DNA from: an uncultured Saprospiraceae bacterium
GTDB taxonomy: Bacteria; Bacteroidota; Bacteroidia; Chitinophagales; Saprospiraceae
Direction: 5' to 3'
Assembly (NCBI GenBank): GCA_938007965.1
Contig: CALLMH010000079.1
Span: 1 to 56,768 of the forward strand
Length of the DNA stretch: 56,768 nucleotides
How positions within the stretch are numbered: the first letter of the stretch is position 1; every line of letters begins with the position of its first letter. This document shows, in pieces, positions 46,232-56,500 of this stretch. The position numbers and the translations under genes are program-made. A model generated the notes under the pieces. The model made no database searches. It was not told where the DNA came from and worked only from the letters and a program-made list of their open reading frames with translations.

Positions 46232-48514
46232 TTAATTTACTACTTCAAATATTCGTTTTGTTTGATTTCCTTTTTGATCTACAATAGTGATGGTATGTAT
46301 ACCAGAGGACGGCGTAAAGCTCATATTATGAAATTCTTTTGTATATCCTAGATACGTATCGTCAAGATGCCAATAAAGTGTTTCGTTTATATTTTGATGT
46401 GCAGCCTTAAATACGACTTTCTCTTTTTGTCCATCAAGGTCAGTCGGCAAGTATAGTTTGGTTCGTCCAGTAGGATAGATGAACGACATCACATCAGCTG
46501 ATGCTTCTTGGAGGCACTCTATTTTGAATGGAGGCGTAGATCTATATTCTGGATGATTGATTCTGTAATAGTAAGCGATAGATGGAGGTAACTCAAACCA
46601 TTTTTTGTGTTTCATCTCTGAGATGGGCATACAGATGCTGTTCACTTGGTTCCCTTCTCTATCTAAGTGTAGTATCCGGTGGTAAGGACAAGTCTTACTT
46701 CTTTGGCTTTCTGGTACGCTGTATATTGTATCTATCGACTCACAGTATATAGATGCTAGGTGTCCACTTTTTCGGCATGATGGAGTGGGTATCAAATCAT
46801 CAACCGGCTCTTCGAAAAATGAACCTACATCTATTCTATTGACTACATCAAAAAGCACAGGCCCAGCTTTACTTACACCTATGAGGCTGTTTTTTCCTTC
46901 TCCATCAGCATTACCCACCCATACTCCAATCGTATAGTTGGGAGATACACCCACAGCCCATGCGTCTCTATGACCATAGCTGGTTCCAGTCTTCCAAGCT
47001 ATAGGTTTCGAAGAGTTAAACTGTTGCCAGCTTCCATCATTACCGGGCCTTAAGACCTCTAGCATCGCTTCGAATGTCTTATAAATAGCTCCAGCGGATA
47101 GGTTGATCGGTTCGTGTTGAAAACTGATCTTACGATTTGGAGCATGGTGTAAGAGTGGATTTTGATGTCTATCCTTATGATATTTGCCGTTGCTTTTATT
47201 ATACTGAATCAATGTTCTACCCATGGTAGCGTATGCACGGCAGAGTTCCCATAGAGAGACCTCGGCACCACCGAGTATCAACGATAATCCATAATGACTA
47301 GCGGATTTGTCTATCGTAGTGAATCCATGGTCTCTGAGTCTATTGATGAATGGCTCTACTCCATATTCTTGGAGATTATACACAGCAGGTATATTGAGTG
47401 ACATCGCTAGAGCTTGATCTGCTGGTGTGCAACCAGAAAATTTTTTATTGTAATTTTTCGGTGAAAACCCTCTTATATTCGTAGGAATATCTTTGATGAG
47501 CGCCTTGGGCATGAGCTTACCTTCATCTACCATATGAGCATAGAGAATGGGTTTCAATATTGACCCCGAGCTTCTACGGGCTTGTATCATATCGACGGAG
47601 TGTTCTTGATCCGTATTTGGGGCATTTCCTAGATAGGCTTTTACCTGTCCAGTCTCAGTATCCATGATTAAGATGCTGAGATTGTGAATGTCGGACTGAG
47701 CATTAAGTTGTGCATGATATTGGCCTACTTCATTGACTATTTTCTGATAATCAGAATTAATAGCACTGGTCGTAATAGTCTCTGGCGTATTCTTGTGTAC
47801 ATATTCTAATAGATGTTGAGCGGTTGATGGCAGACGGTATGGTTGCTCAGGAATCTCTTCTAAAAGACATAGTCCATAATCAACTTCGGAGATCATCCCA
47901 CTTGTCATCATAGTCTTGAGGAGTCTGTTTCTTTTTGCGAGTAACTTTGGGCGGTTCTTAGATAGATGAATTAGCGAAGGAGCATTTGGTAGTACGGCCA
48001 ACATCGCAGATTCTGAGATAGATAGCTTGGATGGATCTTTTTGATAATATCTCCAGCTGGCTGCTTCGAGACCTACTACATTACCTCCAAATGGGGCATG
48101 GCTGACATAGAGTTTGAGGATTTCATCTTTAGAATATCGAAGTTCAAGGCGGATTGCAAGTATCATTTCTATAATCTTCTGATAGATATTTCTAGGTCTT
48201 CCTTTTCGAGACATTCTAATGACTTGCATGGAGAGGGTTGAAGCGCCACTTTCTATTTGGCGTGCTTTTAGATTTTGGATAGCGGCTCTTCCCACAGATA
48301 GGAAATCTACACCGATATGACTTCTGAATCTCTTGTCTTCGAATGTTGTGATCGCCTCCTCAAAATATATTGGAACAGAATCTATCATCGGGAATCTCCA
48401 TTGGCCATCTGAGGATATCTTAGCACCGATCAATTGTCCCTCGGAATCATTGAGCACGGTACCGTATGGATCTGAGAATAACGGATCAGGCAAACAAAAG
48501 TAAAACCAGACCAA
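46232..48514 (-). CDS. pbpC: Penicillin-binding protein 1C
   Basis: From the only standard in-frame start (TTG at 48514) the product has 760 residues. The GT51 transglycosylase domain has Glu59 in TFEDKRFRSHIGVD and SGASTLSMQVIRM (89-101). The transpeptidase domain has SxxK in SGSILKP, SxN in MSLNIPA and KTGTSYGHRDAW. A C-terminal BiPBP_C domain is present. The product makes peptidoglycan at the inner membrane, and PBP1C is the usual partner of alpha-2-macroglobulins. The start is a problem: TTG leaves only half of a membrane anchor. The open frame continues upstream to 48583 and encodes KRIIRILKKYTARILFILAI, a proper basic-plus-TM anchor without an ATG. An ATG at 48587 would join it if one base of the A7 tract (48551-48557) were absent. 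Confidence 0.92.
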   Translation of the reverse strand: MVWFYFCLPDPLFSDPYGTVLNDSEGQLIGAKISSDGQWRFPMIDSVPIYFEEAITTFEDKRFRSHIGVDFLSVGRAAIQNLKARQIESGASTLSMQVIRMSRKGRPRNIYQKIIEMILAIRLELRYSKDEILKLYVSHAPFGGNVVGLEAASWRYYQKDPSKLSISESAMLAVLPNAPSLIHLSKNRPKLLAKRNRLLKTMMTSGMISEVDYGLCLLEEIPEQPYRLPSTAQHLLEYVHKNTPETITTSAINSDYQKIVNEVGQYHAQLNAQSDIHNLSILIMDTETGQVKAYLGNAPNTDQEHSVDMIQARRSSGSILKPILYAHMVDEGKLMPKALIKDIPTNIRGFSPKNYNKKFSGCTPADQALAMSLNIPAVYNLQEYGVEPFINRLRDHGFTTIDKSASHYGLSLILGGAEVSLWELCRAYATMGRTLIQYNKSNGKYHKDRHQNPLLHHAPNRKISFQHEPINLSAGAIYKTFEAMLEVLRPGNDGSWQQFNSSKPIAWKTGTSYGHRDAWAVGVSPNYTIGVWVGNADGEGKNSLIGVSKAGPVLFDVVNRIDVGSFFEEPVDDLIPTPSCRKSGHLASIYCESIDTIYSVPESQRSKTCPYHRILHLDREGNQVNSICMPISEMKHKKWFELPPSIAYYYRINHPEYRSTPPFKIECLQEASADVMSFIYPTGRTKLYLPTDLDGQKEKVVFKAAHQNINETLYWHLDDTYLGYTKEFHNMSFTPSSGIHTITIVDQKGNQTKRIFEVVN

Positions 48515-48748
48515 AAGGATGGCTAGAATAAATAAAATTCGCGCTGTATATTTTTTTAATATTCTGATGATACGCTTTGTTTTTCATTGACCAAATTAAA
48601 GGTAATATACAGATTAGGAGAACTCATCTATTAAGTGTTGAGAATAAATAAGTATTCGCTCTGCTACAATTCATAAATGAGCGTAAATTGATCAATCTAA
48701 TCGATTCATTTATTTTAAAAACGATATTTCAATCAATTTTTATTTTTA

Positions 48749-48762
48749 CGAACAACTGTTCG
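48749..48762. promoter_or_regulatory. Candidate paa operator
   Basis: CGAACA (48749-48754) and TGTTCG (48757-48762) are perfect arms around AC. The site is about 12 bases upstream of the -7 element and covers the -33 region, ideal for repression of paaABCD. Paa operons in many bacteria are controlled by TetR-family PaaR, which binds short inverted repeats, but no such gene is adjacent here. Confidence 0.45.
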
Positions 48763-48773
48763 CTTTTTTACGT

Positions 48774-48781
48774 TATATTTG
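48774..48781 (+). promoter_or_regulatory. paaA promoter -7 element (TATATTTG)
   Basis: An exact TAnnTTTG match, 20 bases upstream of the paaA start codon, which would give a very short leader. Confidence 0.5.
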
Positions 48782-48800
48782 TAGGACAAAACCTATCATC

Positions 48801-49763
48801 ATGACAGAAATACAATCATTGGAGAAGCGATTTCAAGACAGAATCGATAATGAAGAGCGTATTGAACCACGAGATTGGATGCCAGAAAAGTATCGAAAGA
48901 CACTGATAAGGCAAATATCACAGCACGCACACTCTGAAATAGTGGGTATGTTGCCTGAAGGCAATTGGATCACCCGTGCACCAAATCTCAGGAGAAAACT
49001 AGGATTAATCGCAAAGGTGCAGGATGAGGCGGGACACGGATTATATCTATATTCTGCTTGTGAGACATTAGGCATATCGAGAGATGAAGTACTAGATCAA
49101 CTCCATACGGGGAAGGCTAAGTACTCCAGTATATTTAATTACCCAACCCTAACTTGGGCTGACATAGGAGCTATCGGCTGGCTTGTAGATGGCGCTGCCA
49201 TTCTGAATCAAGTACCCATCTGTCGATGCTCGTATGGGCCTTATGCAAGAGCTATGGTTAGAGTATGTAAGGAAGAATCATTTCATCAGAGACAAGGTTA
49301 TGAGATTATGCTTGCCTTAGCAAATGGGACGCCAGAACAGAAGGAGATGGCACAAGATGCACTCAATAGATGGTGGTGGCCATCGCTTATGATGTTTGGC
49401 CCTAGTGATTCCGAATCTACACACTCTGCGCAGTCGATGGCATGGAAAATTAAAAGGTTTTCAAACGATGAGTTACGTCAACGAATGGTAGATATGACAA
49501 AACCACAGGCTGACATTCTAGGATTGACTATCCCAGATCCAGACCTTAAGTGGAATGATGAAAAAGGCATGCACGATTTCGGGGAGATCGATTGGGGTGA
49601 GTTCTGGGCAGTTGTAAAAGGAGATGGACCATGCAACAAAGAACGGTTAGCCGCTAGGGTAAAAGCCCATGAAGATGGACAATGGGTGCGTGATGCAGCC
49701 GTAGCTTATTCTGAAAAACAAGAAGCGCGAAAAGCGGCAACTGACACAACTCAAGTAGCGTAA
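48801..49763 (+). CDS. paaA: 1,2-phenylacetyl-CoA epoxidase catalytic subunit PaaA
   Basis: The 320-residue catalytic subunit of the PaaABC(D)E multicomponent oxygenase epoxidises the ring of phenylacetyl-CoA. The di-iron ligands are visible as two ExxH motifs, Glu76-Ala-Gly-His79 ([13 protein letters not shown]) and Glu159-Ser-Phe-His162 ([11 protein letters not shown]), with [15 protein letters not shown] upstream. It is cytoplasmic. Length is normal (~309-330). It is the first gene of the cluster, with its own promoter and candidate operator upstream. Confidence 0.97.
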   Translation: MTEIQSLEKRFQDRIDNEERIEPRDWMPEKYRKTLIRQISQHAHSEIVGMLPEGNWITRAPNLRRKLGLIAKVQDEAGHGLYLYSACETLGISRDEVLDQLHTGKAKYSSIFNYPTLTWADIGAIGWLVDGAAILNQVPICRCSYGPYARAMVRVCKEESFHQRQGYEIMLALANGTPEQKEMAQDALNRWWWPSLMMFGPSDSESTHSAQSMAWKIKRFSNDELRQRMVDMTKPQADILGLTIPDPDLKWNDEKGMHDFGEIDWGEFWAVVKGDGPCNKERLAARVKAHEDGQWVRDAAVAYSEKQEARKAATDTTQVA

Positions 49764-49800
49764 ATCTTTATTTGACAATTCAATAATTCAATTAGTAAAA

Positions 49801-50082
49801 ATGCAGAACTGGCCTCTATATGAAGTATTTATTAGATCGAAGAATGGTCTATCGCATAAGCACGTGGGTAGCTTACATGCAGCGGATGCTGATATGGCAA
49901 TCACAAATGCAAGAGATGTCTACACCCGCAGAAAAGAAGGTGTATCAATATGGGTAGTGGAGTCAAAAGATATAAAAGCATCCAATCCAGAAGATTCAGA
50001 AGCATTGTTTGATCCTGCAGAAGATAAGGTATACAGGCATCCGACTTTTTATGATCTTCCTGACGCATTAGAACACATGTAA
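49801..50082 (+). CDS. paaB: 1,2-phenylacetyl-CoA epoxidase subunit PaaB
   Basis: The 93-residue structural subunit has the family's WPLYEVFIRSKNGLSHKHVG start and ends in DLPDALEHM. It bridges PaaA-PaaC heterodimers and has no catalytic residues. Full length for the family (~95). It starts 37 bases after paaA and ends 2 bases before paaC. Confidence 0.96.
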   Translation: MQNWPLYEVFIRSKNGLSHKHVGSLHAADADMAITNARDVYTRRKEGVSIWVVESKDIKASNPEDSEALFDPAEDKVYRHPTFYDLPDALEHM

Positions 50083-50084
50083 TC

Positions 50085-50858
50085 ATGGCAGATATTATCG
50101 ATATAAATAAAACAAGCACATTGAAATATGTGCTACAGTTAGCGGATAATGCTATGATTCTGGGACAAAGATTGGCGGAGTGGTGTGGTCATGGTCCTAT
50201 CTTGGAGCAGGATATCGCCATTACTAATATATCTCTTGATTTGATAGGCGAAGCCAGAGTGCTGTATCAATACGCAGCGGAGATAGAAGGTGGCGGTAAG
50301 ACCGAAGATGATTATCCATATAAAAGAGATGTGAGAGACTGGCGGAATTTATTGCTGGTAGAGCAGCCAAATGGACATTTCGGATATACGATTGTCAGAC
50401 AGTTTATGTTTGACTGTTATCATTATTTTCATCTCAAAGCGATGGCCGATTCGAAAGATGAACGATTAGCTGTAATTGCCAAAAAAACCATAAAAGAAGC
50501 TACATATCACCTGAAGTATTCCTCAGAATGGATGATCAGATTAGGGGATGGCACAGAAGAAAGTAGGTCGAAGATGCAAGAAGCTCTCGATGACAGAATT
50601 CGTTTTTTCGATGAGGCTTTTATTCCCTCAAAATTAGAAAATGATGAGTCACTCAAAGGTATAGCTGTGGACTGTCTCAGTATCAGAGATGCTGCATGGA
50701 CAAAGTTTACCGAAGTATGCAATACGGCAACGCTTACAATACCTGAAGTCAAATTTCCTCAAAAGGGTGGTAAAGATGGTATGCACACAGAGCATTTAGG
50801 GTTTATATTAGCAGAGTTACAATTTTTACAAAAATCATATCCTAATAGCAATTGGTAG
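50085..50858 (+). CDS. paaC: 1,2-phenylacetyl-CoA epoxidase subunit PaaC
   Basis: The 257-residue ferritin-like subunit is the non-catalytic partner of PaaA. Matching segments are ADNAMILGQRLAEWCGHGPI, LGEARVLYQYAA-like LIGEARVLYQYAAEIEG and KEATYHLKYSSEWMIRLGDG. PaaC is needed for complex formation with PaaA. It overlaps paaD by 7 bases, so translation is coupled. Confidence 0.96.
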   Translation: MADIIDINKTSTLKYVLQLADNAMILGQRLAEWCGHGPILEQDIAITNISLDLIGEARVLYQYAAEIEGGGKTEDDYPYKRDVRDWRNLLLVEQPNGHFGYTIVRQFMFDCYHYFHLKAMADSKDERLAVIAKKTIKEATYHLKYSSEWMIRLGDGTEESRSKMQEALDDRIRFFDEAFIPSKLENDESLKGIAVDCLSIRDAAWTKFTEVCNTATLTIPEVKFPQKGGKDGMHTEHLGFILAELQFLQKSYPNSNW

Positions 50859-51340
50859 AAAACAAGTCCCATATAGAAGAAGTACTGCGGAACGTAACCG
50901 ATCCTGAGATACCAGTATTGACGATTCAAGAGCTGGGTATATATCAAGGATTCGAATCAGAAGGAGATAAGATTACGGTACTGATTACTCCGACATATAC
51001 AGGTTGCCCTGCCATGGATATGATCACAGTCAATGTAAAATCCGCCATGGAAGATGCAGGCTACAAAAATGTGGTTGTGAAATTGGTATTATCACCGATT
51101 TGGACTACAGATATGATATCTCAAGAAGGCCATAGAAAACTAAAAGAATATGGAATCGCGCCTCCGGTAGAGAAGACTACCGATTCTTCCTTTTTGTCTG
51201 GTGAAGAGAAAGTAGTCCCATGCCCTCAGTGCGAATCAAAAAACACTCAATTGATCAGCCAATTCGGAAGCACAGCATGTAAGGCACTATATAAGTGCAA
51301 TGATTGCCTAGAGCCATTTGATTATTTTAAATGTTACTGA
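50852..51340 (+). CDS. paaD: Phenylacetyl-CoA epoxygenase assembly protein PaaD
   Basis: The 162-residue product has an N-terminal MIP18/DUF59 domain (VTDPEIPVLTIQELGI, with the TPTYTGCPAMDMI motif) and a C-terminal four-cysteine zinc ribbon (CPQCESKNTQ with CNDC). It belongs to the family involved in iron-sulfur or metal-centre maturation of the epoxidase. The start codon is TTG at 50852, overlapping the end of paaC; no ATG is possible without losing the first conserved residues. No paaE follows: the repeat copy B begins at the base after its stop codon. Confidence 0.95.
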   Translation: MVENKSHIEEVLRNVTDPEIPVLTIQELGIYQGFESEGDKITVLITPTYTGCPAMDMITVNVKSAMEDAGYKNVVVKLVLSPIWTTDMISQEGHRKLKEYGIAPPVEKTTDSSFLSGEEKVVPCPQCESKNTQLISQFGSTACKALYKCNDCLEPFDYFKCY

Positions 51341-51451
51341 TAAACAATAGCACTGTTTTTAGGCTACAACACCATAAGCAGGGTGATGTTTTTCAGAAGT
51401 AGTTTGGAAAACCGTTATGAAGTAGGGATATTCGCTATCTACAAATATCCC
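51341..51451. repeat. Dispersed repeat, copy B, with perfect hairpin end
   Basis: It aligns with 195-307 over its full length (24 of the first 26 bases identical). The 3' end is a perfect hairpin, GGGATATT (51425-51432) with AATATCCC (51444-51451). It begins directly after the paaD stop codon and ends 23 bases before the stop of the convergent phosphomutase gene, so it fills almost the whole spacer. The hairpin may also act as a terminator for one or both genes. Confidence 0.6.
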
Positions 51452-51473
51452 AAGCTATAATTTCAAGAATTAA

Positions 51474-53183
51474 TTAAACACCCAACTCCAATACTATCCT
51501 ATCTAATTTTGTCTCTAGATGAGTATTCTTCATTTCAAAATTAGCTACATCGTCTAATTTATCATTCACACTAATGTAGAATTTGATTTTCGGTTCTGTA
51601 CCACTAGGCCTAGCGGCTACTTTAGTTCCATCTTCGGTCACGTAGATAAGAACATTAGATTTTGGTATGTCGATTTTCTGAGTCTTGCCATTTACGAGAT
51701 CAGTCGAAGTTGAGTTGTTGTAATCCTCAATGATAATCACCTTAGAACCATCAATGCTTTCTAACGGATTCTCTTTGAATCCCATCATCATTTGTTTGAT
51801 TTCTTCAGCACCACTAAGCCCTTTTTTCACTAGAGAGACCAATCGTTCTTTGTACAAACCATATTGAGTATAGCAAGCTAATAGTTCTTTGTAGAATGAA
51901 CTGTTGTTTGATTTTGCGTTAGCCGCTATTTCACAAGCAAGTAAAGTCGACGTCACTGCATCTTTATCTCTGACAAAATCACCAACCATGAAACCAAAAC
52001 TCTCTTCTCCACCACCAATAAATTTTTGATTTGGATAGTCTTTTATCATTTTTGCTATCCATTTGAATCCGGTAAGGGATACTTTACATTCTACATCATA
52101 TTTATCAGCTAGAATAGGCATCATAGGTGTAGAGACGATGGTGCTGGCTATGAATTCTGTACCGTCGAATCCAGATTTTTTTCTTTGGTCAAGCAAAAAT
52201 TTAGTCATCAAAACCATGGTTTGGTTACCATTTAAGAGTTCGATCTGACCTTTGTTATTTCTGACTGCAATACCCAATCGATCACTATCTGGATCTGTTC
52301 CAATAACGATGTCAGCTCCGATTTTCTCAGCTTTTTCGATGGCCATCTTTAGTGCGGCCGGCTCTTCCGGATTAGGTGACTTTACTGTTGGGAAGTTCCC
52401 ATCAGGTTTTGCTTGTTCTTCTATAATCGTAACATCGGTATATCCAGCTTTTTCTAATACTTGTGGGATAGCAGTGATAGAAGTACCATGCAGTGAGGTA
52501 AAGACTATTTTAAGTTTTTCCTTCTCAGGTGCACCAAAATCACCATTTTCAACACAAGACCCTATGAATGCCTGATCTACCTCTTTATCTATTATAGTAA
52601 TTAAGTCAGGATTGCTCTCGAAGTTAATATCTTCGAAGTCCAGACTGTTTATGTATGATATTATTGCTTGATCTTCGGGGGGAACTATCTGTCCACCATC
52701 AGTCCAGTATACTTTGTATCCATTGTATTCAGGAGGATTGTGAGAAGCGGTAAGTACGATTCCAGCATGACAATTGAGATGTCGTACCGCATACGATAGC
52801 TCTGGGGTCGTCCTCAATTCTGAAAATAGATAAACTTGTATTCCGTTTGCTGAAAATACATTTGCAACAGTCCTCGCAAGTGTATCACTATTATGTCTAC
52901 AATCATATGCAATTACAACTCTTCTTTCTTCGTTGGGATATGTTTTTTTTATGAAATTACTCAGTCCTTGCGTAGCTTTTCCCAAGGTGTATTTATTCAC
53001 TCTATTGGTTCCAACGCCCATTATACCTCGCATACCTCCAGTACCAAATTCTAAATCTTTATAAAACCTATCTGTGAGATCTAAGGGGTTAACCATCAAC
53101 GCATTGACCTCATTTATAGTCTTATCATCAAAAACAGATGATGTCCAATATTTTGCTTTTTTCATTACCTGAGCGGTATCCAT
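51474..53183 (-). CDS. Phospho-sugar mutase (phosphoglucomutase/phosphomannomutase)
   Basis: The 569-residue product is a full-length alpha-D-phosphohexomutase. The phosphoserine is Ser147 in TASHNPPEYNGYK. The metal-binding loop is GTDPDSDRLGIAV. The sugar-binding loop is GGGEESFGF and the phosphate-binding region is RPSGTEPKIKFY. Length and the FGTGGMRGIMGVG start match the PgcA-like group of Bacteroidota and Firmicutes, which interconvert glucose-1-P and glucose-6-P. Sequence alone does not exclude mannose specificity. It is cytoplasmic. Monocistronic, convergent with the paa operon. Confidence 0.95.
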   Translation of the reverse strand: MDTAQVMKKAKYWTSSVFDDKTINEVNALMVNPLDLTDRFYKDLEFGTGGMRGIMGVGTNRVNKYTLGKATQGLSNFIKKTYPNEERRVVIAYDCRHNSDTLARTVANVFSANGIQVYLFSELRTTPELSYAVRHLNCHAGIVLTASHNPPEYNGYKVYWTDGGQIVPPEDQAIISYINSLDFEDINFESNPDLITIIDKEVDQAFIGSCVENGDFGAPEKEKLKIVFTSLHGTSITAIPQVLEKAGYTDVTIIEEQAKPDGNFPTVKSPNPEEPAALKMAIEKAEKIGADIVIGTDPDSDRLGIAVRNNKGQIELLNGNQTMVLMTKFLLDQRKKSGFDGTEFIASTIVSTPMMPILADKYDVECKVSLTGFKWIAKMIKDYPNQKFIGGGEESFGFMVGDFVRDKDAVTSTLLACEIAANAKSNNSSFYKELLACYTQYGLYKERLVSLVKKGLSGAEEIKQMMMGFKENPLESIDGSKVIIIEDYNNSTSTDLVNGKTQKIDIPKSNVLIYVTEDGTKVAARPSGTEPKIKFYISVNDKLDDVANFEMKNTHLETKLDRIVLELGV

Positions 53184-53446
53184 AGGCTACGTTTGAAGAA
53201 AAATTTATTAATAACACAATATGGTAATAATTTACAAAGGCAATAAATTTAAATATGAAAAAGTATGCTGTTTTTATTAGCAAATAATTGATATGGAAAC
53301 TATTTTTTGTCTAGATTACGAACATTTATAGGCGTTTGATAATAAGTGTTTTGCTTATATTTACTTTAATTTTGTATTTGGATTCAATTCTATTTTTCCC
53401 GATTAAATAAATGCAAAGTGTTAAAAAACAACTTAATTACACATAT

Positions 53447-53465
53447 AATTATATTTAATATAATT
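53447..53465. promoter_or_regulatory. Palindrome overlapping the promoter of the giant gene
   Basis: AATTATAT (53447-53454) and ATATAATT (53458-53465) are perfect arms around TTA. They overlap the -7 element TAATTTTG, so a bound protein would block the promoter. In such AT-rich DNA a chance origin is possible. Confidence 0.3.
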
Positions 53466-53468
53466 TTG
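53461..53468 (+). promoter_or_regulatory. -7 element (TAATTTTG) of the giant gene
   Basis: An exact TAnnTTTG match, 88 bases upstream of the start codon. Confidence 0.35.
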
Positions 53469-53555
53469 TATTACGTATGTGAAAACATATAAAACCAACC
53501 ATGTAGAGTAGATATTTGGAACTTAAATCTTTAACACCATTTAAGTACTAGTTTT

Positions 53556-56500
53556 ATGTATCCAACTAACAAGTTGACCCTTGCATCTAAAACCGCAAAA
53601 GGAGATTATCGTTTATTTCGAACGCTCACTTCTAAAATAGGAATATCATCCTTTATTTTTCTCGCTTTTAATTTATTGATATCAATTAATGTTGACGCTC
53701 AATCTTGTAATTGTACAGATTATTTGTACGTTACAGACCCAAGTGAGGATTTAATCCACAAATTCACTATTAATCCTGATGGAACCATTGGTACAGAAAT
53801 AGGGACACCTTGGTTGCCGACAGGATCGATTATAGATCCGCACGGCGTAGTGAGTGATGTAAACGGTAACTTATATTCAGCTCAGATTGATGGGCCTGGA
53901 GTTAATAACGACCCTAGTTTTCTTTATCAGCTTTCTTGTGATGGAACTGTGCTAGATAATGACTTTATTCCTAACTGGAATCGTACTATAAATCTAACAA
54001 CAAAAGGAAATACTCTTTATGCTATCGGAGGTGATTCGCCTAATAATTATTTTCCTTTTTATATCTATGCATATGATTTATGTACTCAGATGGCAATAGA
54101 CTCTATACAGCTCCCAGATAATGCTGCAGGTAATAATGTCAATGGATGGGATCTCATAGAAGGTTCAGATGGTAATCTCTACTTTACGCAAGGTTATAGT
54201 GTAAGTGTTGGAGAGAATCATAAAATATATAGGGTAGAAGACGACCTTTCATCTTATACACTTATTGTTGACTATCCATACCTACCTGGTCATGCTACAC
54301 ACGGTACAGCTCAAGATGAATTTGGAAATTTTTATTTGGCACTTACAGATCAGAATCCAGGAACAACAACCATAGTCAAGTTTGATTCTTCAGGTAATGT
54401 TATTAATACAATCACTGATGGGGCAACTAATCAGTCAGGTTTTGCAGGTAGTTGGGGCTTAACCTATCACGAACCGTCGGGTAATATATTTTTAGGTACA
54501 CTAGGTGATGATTGCGTAGCTGTACTTGATGCAGGAGGAGCTACTGGAAATATGTCATATATTGCTTCGGCAGGTGTTCCTCACGTGCCAGGTGCATATG
54601 CTAAGGCATTACATATTGTAAGTGAATGTTGTCCAATAAGCGCTTCGGTTACAATAGACACGACAATTTGTGATTTTTCAGCTGGATTGGTGATTGATCT
54701 GTTAGATATTTTAGAATGTGACGGTGGTACCTTCTGCGAGGGTACATGGGCGCCAGAACCTGGTAATGTAGATTTTATATATGATAATTGCGACCAAACA
54801 ATTACCGCTACCAGCCAAAATGCATGTGGAGCATATACATTTAGTGCTCCTGGAGGAGATGGATCTGCATGTGGTGCATTTGTCGTTACGCTTAATGTAG
54901 ACGTTGCTAATATTACAGAACCAGTGATCACTTCCGACCAAACGATTTGTGCAGGAGAGACACCAGAGGATATAGCTATTTCTACATTTTCTACAGGCAC
55001 TGGCCCAGTAACTTATCAGTGGCAATCTAGTACGACTTCTTGTTCAGATGGATTTACAGATATAGTGGGAGAGACTACTTCAATGTATTCACCGTCCGCG
55101 TTGACTACTACCACATACTATAGAGTTGTAGCAACAGTGAACGGGAATTGTAACAGTGGAGAATGTACAAAAAATAGTAATTGTTTGACTATTTCAGTTG
55201 ATACATTGCCAGAAGTCACTTTGACTGATCCATCAGATGTTTGCGTAGATGGTTCAGAATTAAGTTATACAGCGACTCCAGCGGGCGGGACATTTTCATC
55301 AGATGCACCGGCAGGATTTGTTGCGGATAATGCGAATGGTACAGCGACGTTAGATCCATCCTTGGCTGGAGCGGGCACATATGATATCACATATTCCTAC
55401 ACAGATGAGAATGGATGTCGATCGAGTGAGACAGTAAGCGTTACGATCAATGCATTACCAGAAGTTACTTTGACTGATCCATCAGATGTTTGTATTGGTG
55501 GAGATGATTTAATGTTCACAGCAACACCTAGTGGTGGAATATTTACAACTGATGCACCTAACGGATTTACAGCTAATAATTCGGCGGGTACAGCAACGCT
55601 AAACCCAACAGATGCAGGTCCAGGTCAGTATAATATTACTTATAACTATGTAGATGAAAATGGTTGTGAAGCTTCTCAAAGTGTCTCAGTTTCAATTTGT
55701 GAATTTGATTTAGCATTGACTAAGGTATATAATGATGCATTATCAGATAACCCGATATTGCCGGGAAGTACAGTCGTTTTTGACATAGAAGTATTCAATC
55801 AAGGAACAGTTGATGCATTTGATATCAATATAAATGATTACATACCAAACGGATTAATTCTTAATGATAGTCAGTGGACAGAAAATGATGGGGTAGCCGT
55901 ATTAAATACACCGATTCCAACAATTGCAGTCGGAACAAGTGAAATAGTTCAAATTGAATTTATAGTAAGTTCAACTATGATTGGAGGGCCTATTACGAAT
56001 AATGCTGAAATTGCATTTGCAACAAAAGATGACAATTCTGACATTAATACACCAGATTCAGATAGCACACCAAATAACGAAGATGGGACTACACCGGACC
56101 CAGTGGATAATGATACTGATGCTGAGGATGGTAGTGATGATTATGATCCTGCGACAATTATTGTTACGAATCCATTTGTTAGCATAGGAAGTACCGTATT
56201 TTCAGATGCAAATAATGACGGTGTTTTTGATGAAGCTACTGAAGATGGACTACCAAACATTGTAGTAAAACTCTATGATGATATCGATATGAATGGTGTG
56301 CCTGATGGTGCAGCCATAGATAGTGTCGTTACAGATTCAAATGGAGATTATTTCTTTGATAGCTTACTAGTAGGGGATTATATAGTAGGCGTGACCCCAC
56401 TAGACAGTCTACCATTGAGTAGTACACCGACGAATACGGCAGACGATCAGACAGATAATGATGACAACGGAATCCAAGCGTCGAGCGGTGATGAGATATT

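Larger units (their letters stand above)
53184..53555. other. Divergent intergenic region with promoter-linked palindrome
   Basis: These 372 bases separate the phosphomutase gene and the giant secreted-protein gene. They contain a perfect AT-only palindrome (53447-53465) overlapping a -7 element (53461-53468); another TAATTTTG is at 53367-53374. Nothing else is recognised. Confidence 0.55.
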
